Shown here one piece after another: positions 10,863-22,033 of a DNA stretch of 64,000 nucleotides (the first letter of the stretch is position 1; each line of letters opens with the position of its first letter). Below the pieces are notes generated by a model that was given only the letters and a program-made list of their open reading frames with translations, made no database searches and had not been told where the DNA came from. The DNA lies in NCBI GenBank assembly GCA_025766275.1, contig JAFKAC010000001.1, positions 3,658,001 to 3,722,000 of the forward strand, given 5' to 3'. The DNA is from Lactarius indigo. Lineage: Eukaryota; Basidiomycota; Agaricomycetes; Russulales; Russulaceae. The translations under genes and the position numbers were made by a program.

Positions 10863-11490
10863 TGATGAACAGCACACATAGATAGCTTACTCACAGAGGG
10901 ACAAAGTGTTCTGTGGTGAGATAAGCTGGGTGGCTGGAAGCAGCAACAGGAAGGTCAAGCAAGGTAAAGCAAAGTGTCTGGCACACAAGCAGTGAGAACT
11001 GATGTTGGTTACATTTAGAGGGAAGGGAGCTTACCTGGCACACAAGCAGTGAGAACTGATGTGGACCAGGAGCGTACATGGTACTCTACTTATACTCCTA
11101 CAGAGGGTGACAGTAGTACAAGGTAGGTAACGCTAGTCACAAAATACAAAGGTGCTATTGTTCTACAAAGGGACAAAAGAGTGGACGCTTTGAGAACAAA
11201 GGAAAGGAGAACAAGAAGAGTCCAGAACTAGATGATATCATACTGACATCATAATAAGGATAATACCAAGTAAAGAACAAAGGAAAGTACAAAGACGTTA
11301 TACAACGCAGAGTCCGGATGTATGATGTCATTAGAAGTACAGTGATGTCATATGTGACGCAATGATAAGTCCAGATTGTGCAGATCAAATAGTATCTAAT
11401 CTACAAGTCCTGTATATCTAATCTAAAGCAGTCCATGCTGCAAGTCCGGTCCGTACGAGCCGCTAAGTGCGCAAGGGTCACTTATCAACA
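10863..11490 (-). repeat. A1 5' LTR
   Basis: 628 bp, partner of 5115-5742. The candidate intron lies at 10978-11034 (57 nt). A conserved splice-donor-like CTGTGAGTAAG lies about 30 nt before the U5 end. Confidence 0.95.
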
Positions 11491-11495
11491 AGCAT

Positions 11496-12007
11496 TGCCC
11501 TAGCAAGCATGATGACTTCTCTGATGACAACAACAACCTTGCTCCCACCTATGCCCTGGCTACCTCTAACAAGGTGTGAGTCTCAAATCTGTTTAAGCAC
11601 CCTCTCGCTCTTACTCACCTATGGCAGTCGTCGTGAAGAAATTCATGGTCAATGCATTGAGTTGGAGCAGAGGAGGCGTGACGAGCTCAGGGATGGCTAG
11701 CACCGTCTCAAGGATGCTCTCCTTGTTTTCAACCAGATGTTGAGTAAGGAGTCTCCCTTGGACCAAGCGACCACTGACATCAAGTATTTGGAGATGACAG
11801 CTGCAGCTTCAAACAAGACTTCAGCAGGCAGAGAATGAGACTGCTCGTCTTCGCTAGTATGTTCACTTCCCCAATATCCACCATAATGTGAGACTGACAT
11901 TAATGTGTGAAGGGTTTATGAGGTGTTGATGTTGGGCACTGCCAAGCAATGTCACGCTGCTGCTGCTGCTGTGGCTGCCATTCAGCCACAACAGCAATCT
12001 TCTTTCT
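11496..12007 (+). pseudogene. bHLH transcription factor gene, 3' exons, disrupted
   Basis: Exon 11496-11575 ends ATSNKV; a 52-nt intron (11576-11627, GTGAGT..GGCAG) restores the frame into RREEIHGQCIELEQRRRDEL, the basic region, then helix 1 (RLKDALLVFNQ), loop and helix 2 (DQATTDIKYLEMT). A frameshifted continuation reads LQLQTRLQQAENETARLR, a leucine-rich coiled coil, and after another candidate intron VLMLGTAKQCHAAAA then a Gln-rich end with stop at about 12007. Loop and helix text match basidiomycete bHLH proteins of the Max/INO type as I recall them. Defects: in-frame TAG in helix 1 at about 11698, a frameshift before the zipper, and element A1 upstream. DNA-binding function is therefore lost here. 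Confidence 0.65.
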
Positions 12008-12544
12008 GATTCTATGGTGGAGGTCTTAATTGTCAAACTTTCCCCCACCACTCCTTTCCTGGTCCTTACAAAAAATGGGTTGCTCTTCTGCCATAAGGCC
12101 GATCGATGATGCTTGGACACCTGCTTGGATCACAGGATGATGTCTTTTTTTATTATGCATAGGGTGTCTCACATCCTGGGTAGGGCCTGAATGTCACGCT
12201 TTCACCCTGAGGTCTTTGGACTGACATGGCTGAATTGTTGGTTCCATGTTACTAACATTTGTCCATACCTCAAGATGGTTGAACCTTGATCAGCTGTAGG
12301 CTGCCAACAATTTGTGTATCCCACAATATGACAACAGGCATCAAGAAGATGGATGATTACTCTCAATCAGTTCAATGACTGAGATCACAAAGAACTGATG
12401 CAAGACCGCATGCCTTTGTAAGCTCTGTCCTGAAGGGTGACTCATAGTATTTTGAAAAAAAAATACAAGTTGTGTATTGTACATGATGTCACATGATGTC
12501 ACACCTCTGGCACAAGTGGCGCTCGGTCTGGGTCATGCCAAGAT
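12008..12544. other. No gene recognised
   Basis: Short frames only. No LTR end or tandem repeat seen. It lies between the end of the bHLH fragment and the first recognisable WD40 exon. Confidence 0.3.
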
Positions 12545-15000
12545 TGTCCGTGCCACACTGCAATGAAGCCAACTCCTTTGTTGAAATGACACCATCAATA
12601 CTCCTGTATAAGAAACAGTATGAATGCTCCTTCCACAAGGGTGCAATAACTGTTGATAAGTGACCCTTGTGCACTTAAGCAGCTCATATGGACCAGACTT
12701 GCAGCATGGACTGCTTTAGATTAGAGATACAGGACATGTAGATTAGATATTTGATCTGTACAATCTTGAACGCCTTGTATTTACTTATCTATGACATCAC
12801 TGTACTATGACATCATGCGGACTCCTCTGGACCTGTCATTGTACTTGTTCTTTCTTTAGCTATATCTTTATGGTGATGTCATTATGATATCATTTCAGTC
12901 TGGACTCCTATTGTTTTTGCGCTCCTTGTTCTCCATCTGTACATTCCTTTTGTCCACATGTAGAACAATGTCCCTTGTACTCTGTGACCCTATGTTACAT
13001 CCTTGTAGTAGTGTCACACCTGTAAAACAGTATAAGTAGTGTACCATGTACACTCCTGGTCCACATCAGTTCTCACTGCTTGTGTGCCAGACTTCTTTGC
13101 TTCACCTGCAACTCACCCTGTACACCTCTGCTTCCAGGCACCCTTGATATCTCAGCACAGTCTACTTTGTCACTGTGAGTATCATCTCTATGTGTGCTGT
13201 TCATCAATAACCTCTGTGGCTTTTAATTCCTGTGGCAGCCTTCTTGCTGCCAGTAGTCTCAATGGACTCATCTCTGTCTGGGAGGTGAATACAGGCTCTG
13301 TACTGCACTGTATCAATGCATGCACTCCTGTTCATTCCCTCATATGGTCATCTGAGCCTGAAGTATTCATCTTTGGTTGTGAAAATGGTACATTGGTGTC
13401 TGTTTTTTTAGAACAGATGTTTTTTTTTCTTTTGTCACCACAATTCGCATCACTGCTAACACTTCTAAGGCATCAATTAGGAGCACATACTTTCACACAC
13501 ACCCTGGACCTATCCGCTGTCTATCTCCTTGTACCAATGCCACCTTGTTGATTTCTGGAGCAGCTGACCAGGTTACAGTCTGGGAAAGGCAGCATTCTAC
13601 ACATGATGGTAGGTCAATCTTGTCTAGATGACTTGGTAGAACCTAAGTGCTGACTCCCCAGATGATAGAGTCATGGGAGGTGTTCAAAATGATACCACAA
13701 CCTCTGGACCAGTACTCTCAAAGTGGCGGCACTGTCCAAGTCACCTCTCTGAATTGGCTTTACAAGCACAATTCCAAAGAAGAGAGGAACAGGTTCATGG
13801 TAGCATCCTACCAGTGGCACAGAGTGTTGTAGGGGTTTTTAACTTCCAGTACCTTCAATTGATCTCATATTTATGTGACCCTAGATGCTGGGATCTCACG
13901 TCGTTGTCCATCATGTGGCGCCTCACCAACCCTGATTGGTAATTGGCTGTATTGTTTGGGTCAATATTTCACACTGACATCACATCAGTAGTTCAAGCCT
14001 TGCCCTGGCTCCTGATGGCACTATGGTGGCCATATATAGTATCTCCCATGTGTTTGAGGTACACAATGTCAAGACCCACTGTCTGGCACAAGCATTACCA
14101 GTTAAAGCGCCATCTGACCTGTCATCACCACCGATTGCTTTTGCCCACAATGGCTTTGCCATCATTGGTGGTGTATGAGGAAGGGCTTGTATCTGGGATC
14201 CAGAATGTGGCGAGAAATTGCAAGCTTTAAGTCATGGCTGTAAGTGAAGAATCTGGTCAATTCTCAATACATTCACTAAATAATACCTTCAGTTGCATGT
14301 CATATTAGCACCCTTACAGTTATTTTATTTTTATTTTATTAGATTTCCGCAGCTGATATATAACCCCAGACATATTCTTCTGAAGTTGTGGACATGTTTC
14401 TTGTTGCTACAGGGACAGACAAAGGAAAAACTAGCTGGATCATTTTGTGGGACACAGCTCCCTGTGCATATGACAGTAATCATGGTGAGTAAAATCTTTT
14501 TTGTTTTGTTTTTGAAGCCCACAGATTCCTTCGGTGCAGAGAATGGCAGACTCCAGAAGTCAACTGATGCTAAAGGTCCTCCCACCAATCAGCTGACATG
14601 GGCAGTCATTGGTGCGGCAGCTTTGTTGCTGGGCTGGGGGTGGATGGGATAGGGGCACAAGGCAGGAGGTGGACTGTGTTTTTTTTTTTTTCAAATAGCG
14701 TACACTGGGTCGTTTTTTTGACCATCATACCTGCTGTCATTTTTGTCATTGAAAAACCAGTCCCAAAGTTTGAGGCCAGCTTGAATACTACGCAATGTCA
14801 TGCGTCACATGTTGGATTGTAATGGAGGGGAGTGAGATCCTAGATGACTGTTTTCAGACAATTGCATGAAGTGTTTTCCGTTGGTCACTGCTTCTTCTAT
14901 TCACACATTGCTGGGGTTCTCACACTGTTTATGGTTCCTGTTTGGTGTCTGTTTTTGGTTGCACCTTATTTCTGGGTCCTGTTCGCTGTCTGTAATGTCT
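12545..15000 (+). pseudogene. WD40-repeat protein gene with C-terminal membrane segments, split by a solo LTR
   Basis: Exons on both sides of the LTR at 12651-13206 join through its ATAAC target duplication to read YECSFHKGAITSVAFNSCGS, then LLAASSLNGLISVWEV, a classic WD blade. Further blades: LLISGAADQVTVWERQ (about 13547-13595), TVQVTSLNWLYKH (about 13727), LALAPDGTMVAIYSISHVFE (about 13999-14060) and RACIWDPECGEKLQALSHG (about 14180-14240). About 14390-14485 encodes LVATGTDKGKTSWIILWDTA. Hydrophobic stretches follow (WAVIGAAALLLGWGW at 14598, FFLTIIPAVIFVIE at 14715, and a Phe/Leu/Val-rich run near 14900-15000), suggesting membrane anchoring. Several changes of frame could be short introns. 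The LTR insertion makes a normal product unlikely. Confidence 0.7.
12651..13206 (+). mobile_element. Solo A-family LTR (intron-less form) in the WD40 gene
   Basis: 556 bp from TGTTGATAAG to TGTTCATCA, with perfect 5-bp target duplication ATAAC (12646-12650 and 13207-13211). Only one copy of the CAGTTCTCACTGC..GTGTGCCAG segment is present and no GT follows it, so it matches the spliced form of longer A LTRs. The U5 donor GTGAGTAT is kept. Confidence 0.95.
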
Positions 15001-15480
15001 AGGTGAGTGCTAGTGCAGGAGTGTTTCAAGGTATGGCCTACATCTTGGCTTACATGGTGCATCTCCTTCTCCCTGTCCTCATTATTGTTGTTGCAGTCCA
15101 ACAACTCCTATCCCTGTTTGGGTGTATGCTTCTGTTTGCATTTTATGTTCATCATGTGAAACAGCACCATGCATGTCGAGTTATTTACAACAGTTGCAGA
15201 TTGGCAGCGCACCAACACCTGCCCAAGCAGGTCTCCTAATTCGCTGCACATCATGAGCACTTAATTTTCCATTTCACTTTGACCTGCTGTCCCCCTCTTG
15301 TGTCAGGACTTTGTACTAAAGTCAGGCCATGAAGCAGCTACACAAGGTACGTCAAACCTATTCTTGTTGTATGTTCTCAACACTAACCTTTTCGAACTTT
15401 GAGCGAGATCCCTCGCCCCCACTATCAAACTTCAAATTATTCACTGCCTCACTCACTTCAAGCCTCACCCCTGTTTAAGG
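15001..15480. other. No gene recognised
   Basis: Open frames are short; one hydrophobic 78-residue frame (15003-15239) could be a further membrane segment of the WD40 gene, but I cannot connect it confidently. Confidence 0.3.
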
Positions 15481-15965
15481 TCTGTCAAGGTTGCAGAGGA
15501 ACTGGATGATGGAGGCATGCATTTCAAGTGGATGCAGACAGATATTCCTCAATGTTATGAGACTCATTAGACAGTGGGTGTAGATGTAGTGAAATATGAT
15601 GCCCCAGATGTACATGAGGACAACCCACTTGCTGTCGATGCAGCGCCAACCTTTGTTCACTGGGTACCACTATGTTGGGCTTTACCTTGAGGGCAGCCCA
15701 AAACAGTCCCTGATCTCACCTCAGTATGTCATGGTTCATGTCACATGGCTTGAGCAAAACACAGCATATTGATGCACATTCCACCATCTCACCACCACAT
15801 TTTTTCCATCAAGGGCCCATTCCATTGGCACATGGCACATTGGGATCCACATGCTCGCTGGAGCATTGCTTTGTCATCAGGGCTGAGGCAGAGGGTAGCG
15901 TCCCGCCATCTCCCACCTCGCTGCTGCGTATTCTCAAAAAGAAAATGAAATGGCAATACAGTGGA
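15481..15965 (+). pseudogene. Unidentified coding fragment
   Basis: A frame starting KVAEELDDGGMHFKWMQTDI, with one stop, continues TVGVDVVKYDAPDVHEDNPL and AVDAAPTFVHWVPL. The amino-acid composition and long unbroken stretches look protein-coding, but I do not recognise the family. Later text (15726-15965) changes frame. Probably a decayed host gene. Confidence 0.3.
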
Positions 15966-16161
15966 ACACTGTGACAAATACTGCACTACACTGCAGTATT
16001 ATTCCTCATGATCACTGCCATGTGGAGGGTTCACAGACCCCCCCTCCTCTACGTCCCATTCTTGGTATGCTCAAATAAGCAATGCACATTCTTTCCACTC
16101 TTGTATATCATGTTCAAAATAGTCATTAAGTAATACCACATTGTTTTGGTATTGTCCTGCC

Positions 16162-17139
16162 TCATACATAAGTAAAATCTGATTTGGACTTAGATCTTAT
16201 TTGTATCAAGAGTAAACCTGCACACCTGATGCCTTCGGTTCTTTGACAGTACAATGAGACGTTGAATCTAGAGTGCAAATAGGTGAGATGAGACCACTGA
16301 CTGGGGTGCAAACTCACCCACACTGTGATAGTGGCTGGTGTTCCAGTCACGACCTCTACATGGTCACTGTTATTGATATCGATGAGTGAATTGGTACGGG
16401 CAAGGCAGGTTTCCATCTTCAGGAGCTCAGTCTTTAGTTCTTCATTTTCTTTTTGGAGCTGAACATGTGCAATGCATAAGCCAATGCCAAACAACGAAAG
16501 GGTACCTACTTCATTTCGCGTTTTGGCTGTGGAGACCCATGCTTCAACTGTGACAGCAGTGGTCATGTGGGTGTATCTGTAAAAGAAATTAAATTTGTGG
16601 GCACCAAATCTCAGGATCCCTCAAAGTCACTCATGATGTCCCCCCTCCAACATATAGACTAAAATGACATTAGCCCTGCAACTGTATTGAAGATGTAAAT
16701 ATCCCAGTTGTTCCTGCAAGAATTGATCAACATGGATAAAGGGAAACAGTATAACATACCCCATCTTGCAAGATGCACAAAATCAACTTGTTTAAGCAGG
16801 GGCCAAGCTGCTTCTTCACCTTTCTTGCTTGCATATGGACTGACAAAATGACATGAACTCTTAACCTGGGATGACAAGGAATAACTTACTTCATTGGTGA
16901 AGCCAAGTAAGGCTGAACTGTTCCCAACCTTCCTTTGCCACATCAGTAAGGACTGATTTTATCACTGTAGTGAACATCGCAATTAGCTGAAAGGCTGGGC
17001 ATTTTGTGAAAAAACCATACAATGAGAATATGAAGGTGGCATATACTTGAAAAGTGGTATGTGCAAGAGATCCAAGCTGTAGCCTTGTCACAAGGTTACA
17101 CACCCATTTTAACATCAGAGACAAAGTGCTGAGTGTCAA
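16162..17139 (-). CDS. Possible membrane and coiled-coil protein fragment
   Basis: The minus strand carries a hydrophobic segment (TTFQVYATFIFSLYGFF, about 17060) and, further downstream, a frame with GTLSLFGIGLCIAHVQLQ followed by a heptad-like KENEELKTELLKMETCLA (about 16500-16400). A membrane segment followed by a coiled coil is the layout upstream of SUN domains, and a SUN pseudogene lies 4 kb away on the same strand, but no SUN domain is visible here. Exon joins are guesses and there is no clear start. Confidence 0.25.
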
Positions 17140-17519
17140 ACAAGGGCACTGTGCTGTAGACTCAGTCTCATTGTCTGCCTAATTTGGCAGGCCATGACCA
17201 GAGGAACCAGACAGGGACAAGATCCGAAAAGACACCAGGTTCAGTTTCCTGGACCAAACGAATCTGGGATCAACTTGGGAGTCGGGCATTGAGGATACAA
17301 TGTGTGCTAAAATCAAGTCTAAGTTAGAAAAGGAAACAACAAAATATCAAGATCTTGCCTTGGTGCCCTGGACAAAGGACAGCAAGCTGCAAGGCTGTGA
17401 GTGACAGACTGTGATGAGGGAGAGGGGGAAATGGGGGCAGACACAAGGCGAGAACTGCAGTCAGTGTAATCCACAAAGACAGGGGAAGGATGGTGGGAAC
17501 TAAATGGTGTATGCTGCTG
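17140..17519. other. No gene recognised
   Basis: No open frame with recognisable content, no LTR and no tandem repeat seen. Confidence 0.3.
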
Positions 17520-17715
17520 TTAGTCCAAGGGTTGGTTGGTCATATGCTGGTGAGTGTGCATCGGTGCCTCTGTGAGCCAGTCCATCCATTGGTGCGTTGG
17601 TGTGCTGGCCAGTGTTGATTGGTACATCAGTGTGTTGTTGTTGGTAACTTCATGTGTCAGCATGTTGGTCAGTGCATTAGTCGAAATGTGTTGGTGAATC
17701 AGTCGCATGTATGTA
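17520..17715. repeat. Small block of the degenerate 8-bp array (inverse orientation)
   Basis: Words such as TTGGTGCG, TTGGTGTG, TCAGTGTG and TCAGCATG recur about every 8 bases. Reverse complemented they are the CACCAA / CACTGA words of the large array at 22581-24680. Two distant blocks of the same degenerate word set in opposite orientation. Confidence 0.55.
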
Positions 17716-18848
17716 TAAGCCCATCAGATACTGTCCTTACCAAAGTAAGGGATAGAAGACAATACGCAAAATGTCCATCCTGGGTGGCCACCAACCCAGG
17801 AGGATAAGGACATACTGTGAGCATGAGACAAAGTTCTGACCAGGTATGAGCCCACCTGGGCCAAAAAGCCATTTCAACTGAATGTGTAGAGGGCCAATCT
17901 TGAGCAGCACATTGAATATGGTAATATGGTAATCAAGTTGATGAGGTTGGAGGAACACTTGGGTCCACCATGAGCCAAATACTGGTGGGCATGACATGTA
18001 TCACCACTTGGAATGGCACAGGTTTTCAATCAGTCAAATGTTAACACAGAGGCAAGAAAAACTGCACATTTTAATAGCTGTGAACATGGTGTCAGGGTAG
18101 CTGCAATTGGATGCCATTCATGAATATTTAAGGGCCAAAATAGTCTAGTAAAGTCCACAGACCCTGTAATAGATCTATGGAGTGTTGGGCACAGTGAGAT
18201 CTTCAGTGGTGCTCTCAGGCTTGATGCTGTGCATAAAGTTGGCCGAATCTTCAAGCACTTGCTCATTTGTTAACCAGCTGTACCAGCAGTAAATGAGCAT
18301 AATTGGAGAGGCTGCAGGGGGAGGATGTGCACAAGTTCCAAAGGCACAGGATGACCGAATATTAGACAGTGTATGTTGAACCTTGAGAGTTGGACATTGG
18401 ACATTGGAACATTGAATATCATCCACCCTACATCAAGTTGAGCAATATGTCCCTTGTTACAGGACAACTTCCCTTTGAAATGTCAAGAAATTTGAACTCT
18501 GTTTCAAATACACTACGTCCCAATGTGTGTTTGTTCGGTGGAATGTCAGCCAGCCAAGTGTCGCTGCCCTCCCAGGGCCACCTCATAGTGCTGTCATCCA
18601 GATGTGCTTAACTCTCGAAAAGACAAGTGTTGTAGTTGTGCATGTCCACCTTGAATCTCATCTCACAACCAAGCATCTTTGACACAGAATCATGTGCATC
18701 ATAACACATATTCGTTGGTTGTGTTCTACTGGCTGGCTGTGTTGTTGAGTTTTCAGGACCACACGTTCGCTGAAATCAGTGCAAGCACAGTTGCCGTGCT
18801 CTGTGTGAACTTCCTTGAACTCTTCAAGGTTAAGTTCCAGGTGTCAAT
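17716..18848. other. No gene recognised; may include parts of a decayed gene
   Basis: Short frames on both strands. The last frame before the LTR, FAEISASTVAVLCVNFLEL, joined across the TCAAT duplication gives ...VSMCVPESGIVHIWCALC, where the VHIW pattern hints at a WD-like repeat. This is too little for an assignment. Confidence 0.25.
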
Positions 18849-19472
18849 TGATGAACAGCAGACATAGACAGTATACTCACAGTGGCTAGAAGACTGTGGT
18901 GAGATATACTTGAGTGCTGGAAGCAGAGGTGTAACAGGGAGGTTGCAGATGAAGCAAGAGAGTCTGGCACACAAGCAGTGAGAACTGATGTTGATACATT
19001 GAGGAGCAGAAGGCTTACCTGGCACACAAGCAGTGAGAACTGATGTGGACCAGGAGTGTACATGGTACTCTACTTATACACTTTCTGGTAGTGACACTGT
19101 ACAAGGGATGTAACACTAAGTCACGCAGTACAAGGGAATATTGTTCTACAAACAGACAAAGGAGTGGACGTTCTGAGAACAAGGGAAGAAAGAATAAGGA
19201 GAGTCCAGAACTAAATGATATCATAGTGACATCATAATAAGGATAGAGCTAAGTACAGAACAAAGGAAAGTACAAGGGCAATATACAACACAGAGTCCGG
19301 ATGTATGATGTCATAGAAGTACAGTGATGTCATGTATGACGCAATGATAAGTCCAGATTGTACAGATCAAATAATATCTAATCTACAAGTCCTGTATATC
19401 TAATCTAAAGCAGTCCATGCTGCAAGTCCGATCCGTATGAGCCGCTAAGTGCGCAAGGGTCACTTATCAACA
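18849..19472 (-). mobile_element. Solo A-family LTR (intron-bearing form)
   Basis: 624 bp, perfect target duplication TCAAT (18844-18848 and 19473-19477). Candidate intron 18964-19018 (55 nt, GTAAGC..CCAG). Very close to the solo LTR at 50438-51061, also 624 bp, so both belong to one subfamily. Confidence 0.95.
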
Positions 19473-19915
19473 TCAATGTGTGTGCCTGAGAGTGGCATTG
19501 TGCATATCTGGTGTGCCCTGTGTGACATACACACCAGCGAGGGCTGGTGCATGAGTCTCTGCTTTCTGTTGTGCGTCTCCATCTCTTCTTTTCAGTTCAC
19601 TTACACCTGAACCTCTGAATTCTTAAACACAGCCACCTCCAGTCATCCTTACCTGTTCTGTCTGGCAGTATGTATGCATCTACGTCCCCTTTTTCTTTGT
19701 GCTTGTGTGCTTTTATGGCAGTGTTCATCTGCACACACTTTCTGTGCAGTTCACCAACACTACATAACTCAGGCCAAATGACTGGGCCTTTTTCACCAAC
19801 AGTCACAGTCAGTAGATTTGTTTCTTAGCTATATGACATAACTGACATTATCAGATGTGTGATGGATGGCCTCTAACAAATTCAGGCTAGAGGAGAATAA
19901 GAAACCAAACCCACA
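19473..19915. other. No gene recognised
   Basis: Short frames only; the first 60 bases may continue the frame interrupted by the LTR. Confidence 0.25.
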
Positions 19916-19969
19916 ATGCACTCGTTTTTTTTTGTTTTTTTTTTTTTTTTTGAATGAACGATGCACTCG
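19916..19969 (-). mobile_element. Poly(A) retroposition scar
   Basis: The direct repeat ATGCACTCG (19916-19924 and 19961-19969) brackets a 36-bp insert that on the minus strand is CGTTCATTC followed by a long A run with one C. This is the mark of target-primed reverse transcription of an extremely 5'-truncated transcript. The SINE-like element at 24950-26011 also ends in ATTC plus poly(A). Confidence 0.7.
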
Positions 19970-20738
19970 TTTCATTCCAGAAATTCAAGGGACACCAATA
20001 CTGTCACTGGTTCCAACCATCTCTACTCCAACCACAAGCAGCAACACTGATATCACAGCCCATCTCTACAGACACCCAAGTCCCCTAAAGGGACAGCCAG
20101 AGCGAAACTGTAGGCCCCAGTTCATCGGAAGGTTTTAACAAAAGCCAACAATGTTAAAATGATATCACCTGCATACACAGTAGTTTTGACCTAAACCTTG
20201 ATGCCTGATACAAAAGGTGGTGTGAAGAGGATCTATGAGGATGTTCCTGGCGGTGCTATGCCAGGGTCACATCTGTGATTTCTGAAGAGGGTGAAGTCCA
20301 ACTAGAGTTGCTAATAAAAATTGGTATATTCCATTTATTGTTTGCATAGTCTAGTTAGTATCCATGTCACTCATTTTGTCCTGATGTGCGATGTGCCCAT
20401 GACCACCTACCTGCTACCCAGTCTTCTTTGGGTGACTCCTCCCTCTCTCATGGGATAATTCCCTTCCTTCCCCTTTGGTTGTCAATTCACCTATATGCAT
20501 GCCAAGATCTTTATGCCTTGAAAGGGCCAAAAAGAGCTCAATTGATCTGAGGTCGTCATTTTCATACCAATCATGCATGGGGTGAATTTGTCTCGACAAA
20601 ATAGTACTAAAGTAATTACCTCTCAAGTGACCTTTGAATGAGATAAATCGGCATCGATCATCTGATGTGGGATTTCCTGATGCACTGGCAACTGCAAAGC
20701 TGTATTGGACATAGTAATGCAATGGAAAAATAAAAGAA
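19970..20738. other. No gene recognised
   Basis: A short Ser/Thr/Pro frame (about 19970-20138) and a minus-strand frame continuing past the SUN region, neither recognisable. Confidence 0.25.
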
Positions 20739-21581
20739 CTACGAAGATACAGGCTGCTCAGAACCATGAATCTCCAACCAGTACAGACAAGTATAATCCA
20801 GATGACCCCAATTCCCAACAATTTGAGCTACCAGGTGATCGAAATTTCAGCGTGTTGCAGTATGGCACAGTGGGAACATCTGACAAGGTTGTCCCTATAT
20901 AGCATCAAATACTATGGAAGCTAGTTGGACACTGACATGGGAAGTGCCAAATTGGGGTTGAAGAGGATTCAATGAGGTGTTATGCATAAGGGGATCAGGG
21001 CCAGTGCCATCCATTGGGACCAAGCCCCACAGCACAACATTCCTTGGTGCAGATTCAACAAAAGACTTGTCCCATGTACGTTCGATCATGAATGAAGTTA
21101 CTTGAACTGGTACCAGAAGCTGGATGCCCAATTGCCCTGAATGTCCAGCAAACACCCAGCATTGGCCAGGTTTGTTGCTACCTGATAGGGCCATCTCCGG
21201 AGGGTGAATTATGGGCCTAGGGCTGAAAGACTTCCAAAATGTTCTGTCCACATGGGTCATGTCCAAGCAAAGAGGTGGAGAGTACAGGGGGGAAGTCAGA
21301 CCCGGGATAGATCTTGCCCCTAGAGCAACATTTGCATAATCATGGGCTGATGTGGTAATGGCACAAAATCCAAACAAGACTTCCATGTTCAAACACCCTA
21401 CTTCAACTGAATGCTGAAGGCAAGGCCCAACAAAATGGTCAAACTTGTCCGTGAACAGACGTACGCCAACTTGAAGAGCAGAATCAGTGGAAGAAGTGAC
21501 CTCAAACCCAAAATTGCTGATTGTCATGGTGACAATTGTCAGGATAGCAATGAAAGCAACAATCATGAATCTGCTGGCCAC
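20739..21581 (-). pseudogene. SUN-domain (nuclear envelope) protein, decayed
   Basis: Start at 21581 with an N-terminal membrane anchor (RFMIVAFIAILTIVTMTI). Then come DYANVALGARSIPGLTSPLY, GQCWVFAGHSGQLGIQL, VTSFMIERTWDKSF, ESAPRNVVLWGLVPMDG, and after two in-frame stops (20895-20897 and a TGA 15 codons later) QIVGNWGHLDYTCLYWLEIH with a final Gly. Order and text match the SUN domain (Sad1/UNC-84): the CWxFxGxxGxL core, the SAPRxxxVWGL strand and the NWGxxxxTCLYRxxxHG terminus. SUN proteins sit in the inner nuclear membrane and bind KASH proteins in the perinuclear space. The N-terminal nucleoplasmic part is short or missing. Two stops inside the domain mean a pseudogene unless they are spliced out; I saw no good introns there. 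Confidence 0.75.
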
Positions 21582-22033
21582 ATGGGCTGTGTGCAGTGTA
21601 GCTGGTCATATGACCAAGGACCCAGCATCTGAAGTGGCCTGGGATGGATGTGAAAGGTCTTGGTTTTCGTGTCTCCCCTGAATGAAAGTTGAGTCACGCA
21701 CAGAGGAAAGTTGATATTACAAACATACTGTATCTTTCCTTAGGTCCTGGGTCACCGCAAACCAGTGACAGCCAAATTTTGCTCAGTGGTCTTCAGTATG
21801 TGAAGCTCATGTACAGTCTCTTGTGAGGAATGGGATCTGGAACATCACTACAGTATGTCAAAAGGTTTTAAGGATTCTGAAGTGAATTATAGGAGGCTGA
21901 AATGTACAATGGAATCAGAGCTGCATTGCAGATGGGCAGAGTATTCCACTGCCTGATGTTGCACCAACATATTGACTCTGACTCACCAAGGCTATTGTGA
22001 ACGAGGTTGACGAGGCAAGGACACAGTGACACC
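21582..22033. other. No gene recognised
   Basis: Upstream flank of the SUN fragment; only short frames. Confidence 0.25.

Larger units (their letters stand above)
5115..11490 (-). mobile_element. Complete Ty1/copia element A1
   Basis: A 6376-bp element with 628-bp LTRs at both ends that I read as differing at two positions. The flanking 5-bp target duplication is AGCGT on the left (5110-5114) and AGCAT on the right (11491-11495), a single CpG-to-CpA difference. In element sense it has a 5' LTR, a half-tRNA primer site, a leader of about 780 nt, one long polyprotein frame, a polypurine tract and a 3' LTR. Near-identical LTRs and an uninterrupted frame indicate a recent and possibly still competent insertion. 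It lies inside a bHLH gene. Confidence 0.95.

Noticed and set aside
14674..14720. T run as another retroposon tail
   Set aside because: No flanking direct repeat of 8 bp or more could be found around it.
15789..15986. Minus-strand 65-codon frame as a separate gene
   Set aside because: It overlaps a plus-strand fragment with more protein-like text and has no recognisable motif.
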